Below the pieces are notes generated by a model, which was not told where the DNA came from, did not search any database, and worked only from the letters and a program-made list of their open reading frames with translations. Positions 10,949 to 28,870 of a stretch of DNA of 64,000 bases are shown here, piece after piece. The stretch lies in the NCBI GenBank assembly GCA_013115125.1, contig JABANN010000065.1, forward strand, positions 20,407 through 84,406, in the 5' to 3' direction. The first letter of the stretch is position 1; each line of letters opens with the position of its first letter. This DNA is from Perkinsus olseni (taxonomy: Eukaryota; Perkinsozoa; Perkinsida). Both the position numbers and the translations under genes were made by a program.

Positions 10949-13606
10949 CTATGGCCTGAAAAGGCGAGCGACCTTACCAGCGCTACAACAACGATCCGGC
11001 GCGACCTCTTGAAACTGCATATCCACTGGGCACTCGCTCCTGATTGCTAGGGCATGGGCGAGAGTGTCCAGCACCCGACTATCGCGGAGACTCTCCCGTC
11101 CCAGGATGAGCGAATACGCGGTCTTTATGGACTGAGAAGTGTCCACTAAGTTTGAGTTATGCATTGACGATCAGCTGCTGCGGCTGCCTCACCTCCATTC
11201 TGTTCATTCCAGGCAACTTCCTCCATGCAGAATCAACAACCTCCTCTGGCAAGGGTGTAACGTCGAGTGCCGCCATACCGTGTATACAGAAGGCGACGCT
11301 GGCAGGGTCCATAGCCTCGATTGCAGTGGTCGCAGCATCGACCAGTTGTGCCAGGTTCCACGTGCCGGGATGGTAACTGGTACAGATCCGACAGCTACTG
11401 TTGACGGATGGAGAGGCCCCTGGGGGTCGACACCTACCACATTTTCCCCAAGGCGTGGAAGAGTTGGGCTCGTTCGAGTGGTGTGCGACTGAACAGGCCG
11501 TCCATGGCCAAGTCAACGACTCGCTGCCAAAAGCCAGCACCTGAGAAAAGGGTCTCCGCAAGAGCATCACCTTCATAACAACCGACCTAAGCGGACTTCA
11601 TTTCTAGCCCGATCGCTCCTATCAGCTTCTCGATCTCCACTGCGGGCTGCTGCCACTGCTACTGTACCGATTTTTGATGATGGGTCGTTCAATGCCTACA
11701 GACATGACATAGCAGACTGACGAGGTACGCCAGCACTCCAGCAAGGGGAGTACAGGAGAGAGGATGAGCGCCCAGAGTGGGAGTAGTCGGGACTTGAGAA
11801 CTAGTCCTTGACTTAGCCTCGGACGTCCTGCTTACCTCTTCGCAGAGGCTCTGGTCGGCTTTGAACATGTCGGTCATAACGGACAGGGAATAGTCCTCCC
11901 AGGTAATCGGTCGGAATAGATCCGGGCGTGAAGGCAGCTGACTGAGGGCATGATTGACGATGACCAGCTCGCCTGGCTCAAGTCTGAGGTACACAGCCGA
12001 TGGACCATAGGAGAGACAGACCGCACGGTCATGAGTATTACGACGCAGAGTCACACAAGGATCTCAGTTTAAGAAGGGCCCGCTCGTGCCGCAGGTGTTG
12101 GCCGGCTGTGACGAAGACAGGCAACAACGAGGCTATGGTCGGACCATCAACACGATGGAAGCCGTGAGAAGCTTCTACTATGGCACCACCTGGACAGGGT
12201 ACGCATCCTTGTAGCAACATGGACAGGCAACTCACCGATCTTATCGAATATGCCTTCGAGATTACTGAGGGACATCTGTTCGGCACAGATGGCCAGGCTC
12301 GACATATGATGCGCCGAGCACTCCGCCCAGAGCCCATCTTGCGTAAGGTATCGATCTACACATCTCTCGGCGAAGTCCTTGAGTGAGTACAGCCTCAACT
12401 TAGCCATAGCCCACAGGATGTTGGCCAAGTCGACCGACCTCGGCCCGGCGGCGGCGGCGGCGGCGGCGGCGTTGATGCCTGTACGCCGTTCGAAAACCTC
12501 TGGCGCCATCTCCACTATGCCACAGTCGGCGAGCTGCTGATTATGGGAATCTTTCAGTTTGGCATAACTCCAGGAGAGGTTAGCCCAGTCGGCCGGTCGG
12601 AAGTCAGAAGGGCGTCGAGTGGCCGAGTCGAAGAGTCTATCAGAAGCTTCCTGCACTTCCCGCGGTAAGAGGCTGTCAGCCTCTCTCGAGTAAATCCTCG
12701 CGATCGCCCAGGTCGTGTTGTTGACGTGTTGGGCTCTGATGTCTCTCGCTCGTGGTTGCAGCGCTTGCTGCAGTACCAAGAGTTCCCTCAACCCTGCCTC
12801 TACTACGACTACATCAGCATCGAGGAGGACCCCAAAGGACCAGACGATGTTGCTGACGTTCTGGGGCTGCAGCTCGGGCCATGACCGCAGACCCCTCCCT
12901 CGCCGCGTCACCTCCTGGGCGATAAACTCGATGATCGCTACTGAAGAGGGGTCGCACCTGAGGCGACCATGAGGGAATCCTGGAGCGCACTCGCAAGGAT
13001 ACCACCTCTCATGCCGCTGTAACTTCCGCTGTTGATGTACCTTGGCGATGCCCCAGGCTATGTTAGCCAGCAACTGAGGCTTCATAGTGGTGAGGAGGTG
13101 CGGCGTTATCAGCGTTCTCATCGCCGCGATGACCTACTACAACAGCATTTGCGTGAAAGTCCTGATGAGAGCTGACCTCTATTTTCCAGTCCGTGGATCC
13201 ACCGACTGATGCGATGGCCCATACTGCATTGGACAAGGACATCGGCCGAAGCTCAGCGATGCCCTCAGGGCCACTCCTGGTCATGAAGGCTGTAAGTCTA
13301 TTGGCTAGTCGATAGATGAGAGCTGAAAGAAGCGCTCAACCGCCGAAGCTGCGCACAGCAGTTGTACTCACCAGTGGCTTTCTTGGTATCCTGACTGCTG
13401 TGTCGAGCAGCACGGTGCATGCAAGTGACCATGTTGACCAGGTTCATAGAGCCCAGGTTACGTTCCACACACTGGGCCACGTCCTCTAGAGTGTCCATCT
13501 TGGCGATGCGGATATTCAGCTGGACGTGCCTATCAACAGCGCCAGCATAAGATGTACGGCAATGTTGTTGCACCGGTCGTAGAAGGGGGGCTACGGTACG
13601 AAACAT
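10949..13606 (-). CDS. OPR/RAP-like helical-repeat protein, probably mitochondrial or plastid RNA factor
   Basis: The protein contains several copies of the motif typical of octotricopeptide-repeat and FASTK/RAP-type organelle RNA-binding proteins: LSNAVWAIASV, LLANIAWGIAKV, VSNIVWSFGVL, HVNNTTWAIARI, WANLSWSYAKL and LANILWAMAKL. The family acts on organelle transcripts. The start at 13606 gives MFRTVAPLLRPVQQHC, rich in Arg and lacking acids, compatible with organelle import. Exon 1 runs to about 13373 (GTGAGT donor), exon 2 covers about 13288-13185, and a long exon then runs from about 13125 down to 12060. Further exons are readable at about 12053-11820 and 11420-11157, with a last one ending at 10949. 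A polyalanine run of about eight residues, coded by GGC/GCC repeats, lies at 12448-12470. No RAP domain could be confirmed at the C-terminus. Confidence 0.75.
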
Positions 13607-14141
13607 GAGTTAATTAGGTTAGTGGGGAGTGGCTGATAGAGAACACCCAGCTGTCCTCTCGACGAGTTTACATCACCCTAGACTGTGCACCTCCGCCGTG
13701 ACTGGCAGCCGATAGGAAGATACGACACCACTGAGCAGCACGAGGAGCTAGTATTCGACTGGCGTCAAAGTCACAGGCAGCAGGTGTGGCCTTCACGGCA
13801 GCATGTCTGTAGGGGTCCCCACTGCCGCTTAGCCCCCTCCCGCTGATAACTAACAACCCAATACGGTTATGGTTGCCAAAGGCGGCGACGGAGGGAGTTT
13901 ATGTAAATATAACAATGGTAATAATAGTAGGATGATGCTGCTGCTATCACTAGAAGGAGCCACACGTATGATATCTTTGTCGCTGAAACACAGAGTCATC
14001 TTTGTCGCAGTCTCCACACAACAACATCCTTCTCGAGGTCCGGACGAGCTGTAGTCTGGCATTCAGCATTGCACAACTCTACACGACGCTGGGGTATAGT
14101 CTTGATAGGGCCCGAAACCACCGGCTTAGACCGACCTGAAC
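13607..14141. other. Intergenic, one weak open segment
   Basis: Lies between the OPR-like gene and the RS-domain gene. A minus-strand segment at 13668-13856 is open but has no recognisable features and no matched splice sites. Nothing else is supported. Confidence 0.5.
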
Positions 14142-16530
14142 CTACACCCATAAACTACCACAGTCAAGGTAAGATATCTCGCCTGGCCTACCCTGTGTCA
14201 TGAGCATGGCGGCTGCTCGCTGACCGGCCTTCACGAAGTCGTTCGGATCCACGATCTCCTCATAGACCTCGAGCGCTACGGGTGGGTTCACAATGCCGCC
14301 ACTCTGCACACTGGAGGTGTCAGTCGGTGACTGACGACAAGGTGACTACTGTCATCACTAGTCCTAGGTTGCCCGACGACTCACCTGGGGAGAAGACGCT
14401 GCTGTCGCCAAGACGTGCTGGGAGGGGTCAATAGGCTGGTACTCGATCCTCGCTGGACGGTAGTCCGGGTGTGTTGGTGGTACCATCGCAGCGAAATTGC
14501 TAGGCCTCCTGAGACGGGGCAGTTGCGAGCCAACTACGTGCTAGTACTACACTTACCGTGAAGCGTTCTGTGATGTACTCCTCCTGAGGGATGGGCTCCT
14601 CGAGGCATCGCTACTGATGCTGCGAGAGCGGCTGGACCTCGAGCGAGATCTGTTGCGATGATGTCTCCTGCGGGACTTCCTTTTCTTTTCTCTTCTTTCC
14701 TTCTTTTTACGTTCCTGTACAGGAAGAACTGCGGCCACAAGCGGGAACTCGAGCGAATCAAGAGACGGGTGCAGAGTAGGCGGCAGAACTATCAAAAAGC
14801 CTCACTCGACACCTAGGCGAATTGAAGTTCACTACAACGAAGGTTAGCTACAACATTCGTCGACACCGCTTTACCAAGCCGATTGCCGAGCGTTCAGCGT
14901 TCCTAGCGATAACATCCTACGATACGCCCGGCATGGACTGGCAGTGAGAGGTAGACTAGTAGTCACCTTCTCTATGAGAAGTAGAGCCAGCTGCGTCGCT
15001 GGGTCCATGTTGTTCAGCTGTTGCGCACTGCCCGGGTTCGTAGCGAAACTCCCGTTGAGGCCGTCACGACCGTTGCCAGCAGCGGCCTCTGACCCCAAAG
15101 GCGTCAGAGGCTTAGAGTTGTTCCTTAAGTCACCTGAGTGCAGGACTGTGCGAAAGGGTTGGGGAGAAGGACAACTCACCAGCGACCATGGCCTCCCTCA
15201 GCTGGTGCCCGACGCTGTACTGTGTTTCTATCATCCTGTTGACACTTGCATGGACCAGAGTTTGAGAGCGGGGACAGAACTCCTTGGCGAGGGAGTTGGC
15301 CTCATTGATGACAACTGTTGTGGGAATATGCTGATGATTGAGAAGCTCGAAGGCAGCCGTCCTGAAGACACAACGGTGAGGCGAGGGAGGGCAGATGGCG
15401 TAGTGATGGGTTGATGGTGAAGATTATTGACATGGCTAACTAGTGATAGAACTGTAGGGATCAGCAAATGGGCGGAAGATGTGACGAAAGACTCGAATGC
15501 CCGTAATGAGCTGCTCGAACTATGCCCAAGGAAAAGCTAGAGGTGTCAGAATGAGTGAGAACATCAAAGTGCTGCAAAGGTGACGGAGTCTCGACAGGCT
15601 CGGGAGACTGTCATGTTTAAGAAGAGAGTAAATACACTACTAAAGGGGATCCCTTGACTATCACCCAGAACAGCATAGCACCCGGTCGTGATCCCGTGTA
15701 GGACCTCATTATCGACAGCTCCGATGTGCTGAGTGACTTCTGCAATGATTCGTCCAGTATGCTGATTATCCATCTATCACAATACACCAGGTTAGGCACC
15801 ATACCTGTGAGAGAGAAGAAGCAGGAACCTTGCTAGGAATTAAAGTACATAACTACTGGTATTACCAGAGAGAAGCTCCTCAGTAAAAATATAGTACTCG
15901 GGTTCTTTAGGGAGCTTCCGCATGAACTCACTAAGATGCCACAAAGATTCTCTTCCAATGCGACCTTACCCTCGCCTTACTCGATAGCAGCATCAACCTC
16001 CGCTATGGTATGAGGTTTCTTATCGTCCCAGGCCATGAGGAACAGGACCGCCTCGCGTCTATTCTCGTGCCTTTCAATCCTAACTCGTGGTCGGAAGTCT
16101 TTAATAGGGCGGAGGGCTGTAGGGCCATGGTTGCCGCTGGCTGTGTGAGTGTGAAGAACTCTGTCATCGTGTTGATTAGCAGAGGATGATGGTGGAGGGA
16201 AAAATGATCTGGATGCCGACCTCCTTGTGGACGATGCGTCTCGGTACCGCCTCTCGCGCCGTTCACGATCGTACTCCCACTCATCGTCACGAGCCTGTCA
16301 TGAGAAGAAGAGATAAACTTCATCAAAATCCTCGTCTTTGCGGACGTGCGACCGTTATTCACGGAAAAATAGGAAAAATCGTCGAAAAAGGCCGGAAAAA
16401 AAGCAGCTCCAGTTGGTACTACCTTCCTGCGCCCTTCTCTGCTCTCATCATGAGAACGCCCCTTAGAAGATCTATGCGAAGACCTGCCCCTCGGGGACCG
16501 CTCACGGGAATTGCTACGGAACGCGTACAT
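14142..16530 (-). CDS. Arginine/serine (RS)-domain protein
   Basis: The start at 16530 opens with an RS-rich segment (SNSRERSPRGRSSHRSSKGR). An exon at about 16297-15980 then reads in an alternative frame as DDEWEYDRERRERRYRDASS, and later RIERHENRREAVLFLMAWDD. The next readable pieces are LWHLSEFMRKLPKEPEYYIF (about 15940-15880), SILDESLQKSLSTSEL (about 15765-15715), and a second basic RS tract KKKERREKKRKSRRRHHRNR (about 14709-14650). The final exons contain PPTHPDYRPARIEYQPID and VYEEIVDPNDFVKAGQRA, with a stop at 14142-14144. RS domains usually mark nuclear splicing or mRNA-processing factors, and that is the likely role. No RRM domain is visible and I cannot name the family. Exon joins between 15400 and 14800 are uncertain. 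Confidence 0.6.
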
Positions 16531-16621
16531 TCTTTATCGATTGCTTGGGCGTGCGCTTCTTACCCCAAGGGTTCCCTTTTCCGTTGTGACCCTCGCCGGC
16601 CCGATCTAGTGTGCGTCGCTG
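16531..16621. promoter_or_regulatory. Short divergent intergenic region
   Basis: Only 91 bases separate the RS-domain gene start (minus) from the ABHD18-like gene start (plus), so both 5' regions and any promoter must overlap here. No TATA-like or other defined element is recognisable; the inference rests on spacing alone. Confidence 0.35.
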
Positions 16622-18097
16622 ATGGTCACTCTACAGAGTCGATGGCTGCGGGCGGGTACAGCGGGAGTACTGACGAATCTGAGGCGACGATGGGGGTCCT
16701 GGAGGCTCCCCATCCCCATCAAGGTTGCCGTTATAGGGGTATCTTTGCTCGGTGGTTATGCATGGCATACACAGGTTAACCCCAAGATACGGCGTAATGC
16801 CTTGCTCCAGAGCTTTTCATCCCAGGGAGGGTATCTTTCCTTAGCAGATTACTGGTGGTCTAACAGGTCTGCGAAAATAGCAAAGCAGAAGTTCGGGTTG
16901 GATGGTGACCTCTGCCATTTTTACGGTGAGAAGGGGGGCGTGGATTCTGACTTGCAGAACATCAGAAGGGCGGCTAAGGCCCGTGTCGAGTCGGATGAGG
17001 TTGATCCGTCCTTTGCGATGCACTGGGAGACCGGCGCCTGGCTTCGTTATGGGAATGTGCTCTGGCGGGTTGGGTATTTCCCGTCATCGCGTTTGCCGTG
17101 CGATGACCCCCTTCCAGCGGCCTGCGATAGAGGCTGGTGTCTTGTGATACTTCCGGGTAACGATAGGGGCCTTGAGATGGCACAGAGGATGTCGGAGGTC
17201 ACCGATGGAAGGTTTGAAGTGAAAGATTCTTCCGATCGGCCCAGTATGAATCCTGATGGAGAATCTTTATTATCGAGGTTGGACCTGGTAGGGTTTGGTA
17301 TCTTAGGTCAATCAAAGATATGCCTCGACCGTTTTATTGATTTTATATTTGCTATGTTCAGCGGCGGAGCGAAGACGCCCCAGACGGTACCGCACACGGA
17401 CGGCTGCCCTCTCGTAGTCTTCCTACCCTCCTTTGCGGAGCACTACGCCTCCCGTCAAGTGCCAATGTCCCTAACACTCGCGAGTCGGGGGATTTGTGGT
17501 ATGATACTAATCGAGAACCCTCTCAGGGGTAGGCGGGCCCCTCCACCATCGATGTCCCTCCATGCGGAATGCATGCATAGTGTTGACCAATTCCTGGCCT
17601 TTGCGGCTCGATCAGTATCTGACACCCGAGGGTTGCTGCACTGGATCGACTCCAAGATCCGCCCCGATAGGCTTTGCGTGGGTGGCCTGTCCATCGGGGC
17701 CTCCATCGCCACTATGAGTGCAGTAACACTGCGGAACCTCGCTGCTGGTCTGTCGTTGTGTGCATTCTTCCCAGCATCATCGGCTAGCTCGACCTGGACT
17801 CACGAGCGCAGTGCTATGCGGCCTTACGTCAATCCCAAGCTTGATAGAGGGTACATCGAGGAAGCGACTGCTGCTACTGACATCACTACCTACCCTATGC
17901 CTACCACCCTTTCTGGCAACAGCAGCCGAGTGGAGCTGCTGGGCGCCCGGCATGACGCTATCATACTGGGGGAGAACACACGAAGGTTGAGTGAGTATCT
18001 TGGCTGCCCCATAAGATGGGTTAGAGGAGGCCATGTTACAGGAGCGCTGCTGCAGCAACATGAATTCATCCAGGCCATCACTCGGGCGGTGTCATGA
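16622..18097 (+). CDS. Alpha/beta-hydrolase, ABHD18 (DUF2048)-like
   Basis: A 491-aa uninterrupted frame, rare in this window. A hydrophobic segment near residues 31-48 (IPIKVAVIGVSLLGGYAW) looks like a membrane anchor or signal. The middle resembles the ABHD18/DUF2048 family: CPLVVFLPSFAEHY (oxyanion region), then MILIENPLRGRRAP, matching the family's ENPYYG-type block; LLHWIDSK; and the nucleophile elbow GGLSIGAS (GxSxG with catalytic Ser). A likely acid and His occur near GARHDAI and RGGHVTGAL at the C-terminus. Family members are membrane-associated lipid-type hydrolases of poorly known substrate. Start choice: the first Met of the frame; a slightly later Met cannot be excluded. The GCGGAGCGAAG motif found in several introns also appears inside this coding sequence at 17363-17374. 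Confidence 0.75.
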   Translation: MVTLQSRWLRAGTAGVLTNLRRRWGSWRLPIPIKVAVIGVSLLGGYAWHTQVNPKIRRNALLQSFSSQGGYLSLADYWWSNRSAKIAKQKFGLDGDLCHFYGEKGGVDSDLQNIRRAAKARVESDEVDPSFAMHWETGAWLRYGNVLWRVGYFPSSRLPCDDPLPAACDRGWCLVILPGNDRGLEMAQRMSEVTDGRFEVKDSSDRPSMNPDGESLLSRLDLVGFGILGQSKICLDRFIDFIFAMFSGGAKTPQTVPHTDGCPLVVFLPSFAEHYASRQVPMSLTLASRGICGMILIENPLRGRRAPPPSMSLHAECMHSVDQFLAFAARSVSDTRGLLHWIDSKIRPDRLCVGGLSIGASIATMSAVTLRNLAAGLSLCAFFPASSASSTWTHERSAMRPYVNPKLDRGYIEEATAATDITTYPMPTTLSGNSSRVELLGARHDAIILGENTRRLSEYLGCPIRWVRGGHVTGALLQQHEFIQAITRAVS

Positions 18098-18802
18098 GAG
18101 CTGTGTGAGTCGGATTTACTGAGTTTGACTGAGTTTGGTGCGATCTATTTATTAACATGATGGTATCTTTTTTATGCAACAGTTTCAGCTTTCATCACTT
18201 CTTGTTGTGTATCGAGAACGTGGCTTTGTGGGAGTGTAGGTGTTTTACCATTTTTTAATCAGAATCGTCGCTGGATGTCATCCCGACCGTATCTTCATAC
18301 TCATAGCCACTGTAAAGGCCTCAACCTCTGTGCAAGGCATAAGTATCTTGTATGGCAGCAACATATGTTTATGATAGGCCAGGTCCGACATGAGGATAAG
18401 ATGAAAGATGTAGTAACTTCGGGGGCGGAGCGAAGCTGGAAGGCTCTGATGAACGGATATCGATGTACTGATGTTATTGATGGTGATAATGGCAGACACA
18501 GTGGACAGCGATGGGAGTGGGTATCTGATGTCGACTCATGATGATGTCAAGTAATTGAGGATTGCGTTGAAGTATCAATAATGACATGAGATGGAATACC
18601 ACAGTATTGCAGCATAGCGTTGATGCAGGCGTATCTTGTATTACCAACAGGTGGTGGTTTTCAACTAGTAAGCGAGGGGGGTTTGAGGTGGAAGAAGAAG
18701 TATTATCACGATAGTTGTTGATGACCATCGACATTTATAGCCATTGCTTCTATCACTGTATTATATCAACGTCGCCGGCTCGATACCCGGGTGGAGAAAC
18801 TC
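18098..18802. other. Intergenic region
   Basis: No gene seen. Contains a GCGGAGCGAAGC motif at 18424-18435 and a tRNA B-box-like sequence (GGCTCGATACCC) at about 18777-18790, just before the next gene. Confidence 0.5.
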
Positions 18803-20069
18803 ATGCAATCACTCCGGGTCTCTATTTCTGGTTGCTCGCGTGATGGCCTTTGCAGTCCACATCGTTCGGCAGGGATTCCGCTCTGTTGGCTGCTATCGGT
18901 CGTGCTGTTCGGTGTAATCTCGGCATTCGTTGTTGGCCGGTCGCCACTGTGTAGCGGTATACTCTTCACTGCAAGAGCTTGGGTTCGCCGTTGTGAATGC
19001 TATATTGTCCTTTTTCCTTGTTGTTGTTTTCCTCTGGTCAATGTTTCCCAACCAGTTCGGCCAGAGGATGTCGGATCGATCCCCGGCGGAGGCATCTAGT
19101 GATGGTGGGTATGTAACAGCACCCAACGGTGGAGGTAGTACTAGTAGTACTGATGGTAGTGAGGCTGCTGCAGCTGATAAGCAGCAACAACAACAACAGG
19201 CAGGGGAGAGATGGTGAGCACGCGTTGAGGGGGGCACTCGTGTTGATGCGTTGTACGGTTTTTTACTACTATATCTACCACCAACCGCTCATGCGGGCCT
19301 TCCATAGCATGAGTATGAACAGTATCATTATGGTAACGCTGGAACTGCTGGTTCAACCATGCCAAAGTTATAATTTGGCAGAATTTCTCCCAGCGTTCGC
19401 GGTTTCTGCCGACGAGTATCTTCGTGACTATTATGTGTATCATGCAACAATCGACCTTAAGATACCATCCACAGTACTTCCATAATATCATTACTCAGGA
19501 ACTCCGCCTCGACAGCCTCGGATGCCATGCAGCGTCATGGCTCCTACGCCCAACAAGGCAACGCTCAGCTCGCTACTACTTCCATTGCTGGAGGGGAGGA
19601 CATGATGTCCCCTTATGATGAGTATGCGGGAGGATCGTCGTCGTCGATGATGCTGCCACCCATGAATGTTGACGCTGTTATTGTTAGAGAGCAGGACATT
19701 AGAGGTAATACGGCACTTACTCGGTCAGGAGAAGATTCATTCCTTCTCTTCTCTTCTAAGACTTCTCGGTTCATTATGTGCTCATGTTGCCACGCTCGAT
19801 CAGATCAAACGCGACGGCAGGTCATAGCTGAACTATCACAGTTTGCCTCGGCCATCAAAACTGAGGGTGAGTCGAGTCTGGCCACTCAGGGCTCTCCACC
19901 CCTTGCTGTAGGTGCTCCGATAACCATCAACAACTTGCATCAGAGCTCTACCAACACTATGATGAACTCACATGGTAACACTGACGCCCCTCCCGAACGG
20001 CCGAAGAGCTCCATTGAGGTCCTCGCTGACTCGTTCAACAGGTTTTTCGAGAGCCCCTTTAATAAGTAG
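18803..20069 (+). CDS. Putative membrane protein, unknown
   Basis: I do not recognise this protein. Coding-like pieces are a hydrophobic segment IPLCWLLSVVLFGVISAFVV (about 18880-18940), then in another frame LGFAVVNAILSFFLVVVFLW (about 18985-19045) followed by a polar Ser/Gly/Gln-rich stretch ending near 19212. The last exon runs from about 19585 to a stop at 20067-20069, with PPMNVDAVIVREQDIRG, VIAELSQFASAIKTEG and a C-terminal VLADSFNRFFESPF. One or two membrane segments followed by a soluble tail is the likely topology. The exon joins between the two hydrophobic segments and across 19213-19560 are unresolved, so the protein cannot be assembled with certainty. Confidence 0.45.
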
Positions 20070-21484
20070 TATCCTTGGATGGGCCCGGTCGCCACATCGA
20101 TGCTGTTGCTGCGGTCAGAGTTTGTTTTGTCGGCATCACAAGCGTGAGCTTGTATTTGGTATACAACTACTACACCCACAAGTGGAGAGAGGAGGAATTG
20201 CAACGAAAAATCGATGCGAACTTCTTACTGAGGTAGGTGTTGGACCAAATCGATCGACTGATCGATTATGTATGGTCCTTCCGGTACTTATCGTCGGTGG
20301 GGAGATAGGTGTTAATGTTAGGGCTACACAGTGGGCCTTCAATGAGGATGTCAGACATGAGCGTCCGTTCTTCGGGGGAGCTTTTTTCAACCATAACAAG
20401 TGATGATGATACTACCACTACAACCGCACTATGTCCACTTTTGCTACCATTTGATGATGTATTCTGTAATAACCGATTGGGAAGGGCGGCGGCACAGCAC
20501 CAACGCTCTCGGTGCTACTGTGATGATTATGTGATGCTCATTCACCTCTTTGCATTGATTTGCGGTGCTTGGTGTTGTTAATAGATGACGTCTGTAGAGA
20601 TCGAACCTGGGACCTCGGGACTGCGGTTGAGACACCGGGACACTTGTAAGGATTGGAGAGCGCCGCGTTAGCATCGGGAGAGGACTGGCAGGAATATGAT
20701 CGACTCACAGAGAGTACAAAAGCTTCGGAAAAGGATACTGCAGGACCTTTCCGGTGATGCCCGGCCTCACTGTGACATCCCCACCCGTGTGCATGCGTGC
20801 AGCACGCACGCACGCACATACACACCCCAAATTCAGGCCAGCAGGAGGGGTATGATCAGAGCAGCCAAGTATGGACGCGATGGAGCTGATGAATGGATAT
20901 CTCTGCTGATGTTGGTATCACATCGTTGGAGGTAGGTCCAGTGGGGGTGCCGCCAGCAGGGCTCCTGTACCATGGTAGGAGGTGTAGTGGGGTGAAGGCC
21001 TCGTTGGGCAGAGGGTTCGCCTCGAGGTCCCGCGTTGTGTGCTCCACTGCTGCTGATCTGTCCCCATGTTCTGGGTGGCTCATACATAGCGTACTTGCCT
21101 CACCCGGGGATCGAACCAGAGTGCTCGGTTAACCCTTGCTCGATGATAATGCAGTTATTAGGAGTGCTCTGGTATTCACTCCACCGTCAAGGCAGTCTCG
21201 GGTCTTGCTCGCCCTTAGGGCTATGGCTGCTGCTGGCCTCGTGACATCGTTATCGCTGATGGTGGTGGTGTATGTGTGTCCTCTGTGATGGCTGGCGGGA
21301 AGGGGACAACAGGGGATACATGTGGTTGTTTAGCTATACGGGATTTAGCGAAGGAGTGGTATGACGGTGATCTGCACGCATATACAAGGGTTGTGGTAAA
21401 CTGTATAATGTTGTGTTGGAGGTGTTTAATTGGTCCCTTCCTGAGCAGCAGGGGCCTCCAAGCCTCTTTCCACTGGCCACTTCA
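20070..21484. other. Region without a firm gene, with tRNA-like fragments
   Basis: Possible short exons occur (for example DWQEYDRLTESTKASEKD at about 20683-20740), but no protein could be built. Two tRNA T-arm-like sequences lie at about 20594-20612 and 21103-21118, and a short ACGC repeat at about 20806-20818. Confidence 0.4.
20586..20640 (-). repeat. tRNA-like fragment outside an identified gene
   Basis: GTAGAGATCGAACCTGGGAC and the following CTCGGGACTGCGGTTGAGAC resemble the complement of a longer tRNA 3' half. Similar cores without checked introns lie at about 6421-6434, 21103-21118, 30549-30561 and 39150-39166. Confidence 0.5.

Positions 21485-28870
<7,386 letters not shown>

Noticed and set aside
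19527-20069. PEX14-like identity for the membrane protein
   Set aside because: A membrane segment followed by a coiled, polar tail is suggestive, but the conserved N-terminal PEX14 domain is not visible.
20806-20818. Spliced-leader RNA or other small RNA gene near the ACGC repeat
   Set aside because: I looked for the dinoflagellate/Perkinsus leader end (TTTTGGCTCAAG) and did not find it anywhere in the window.
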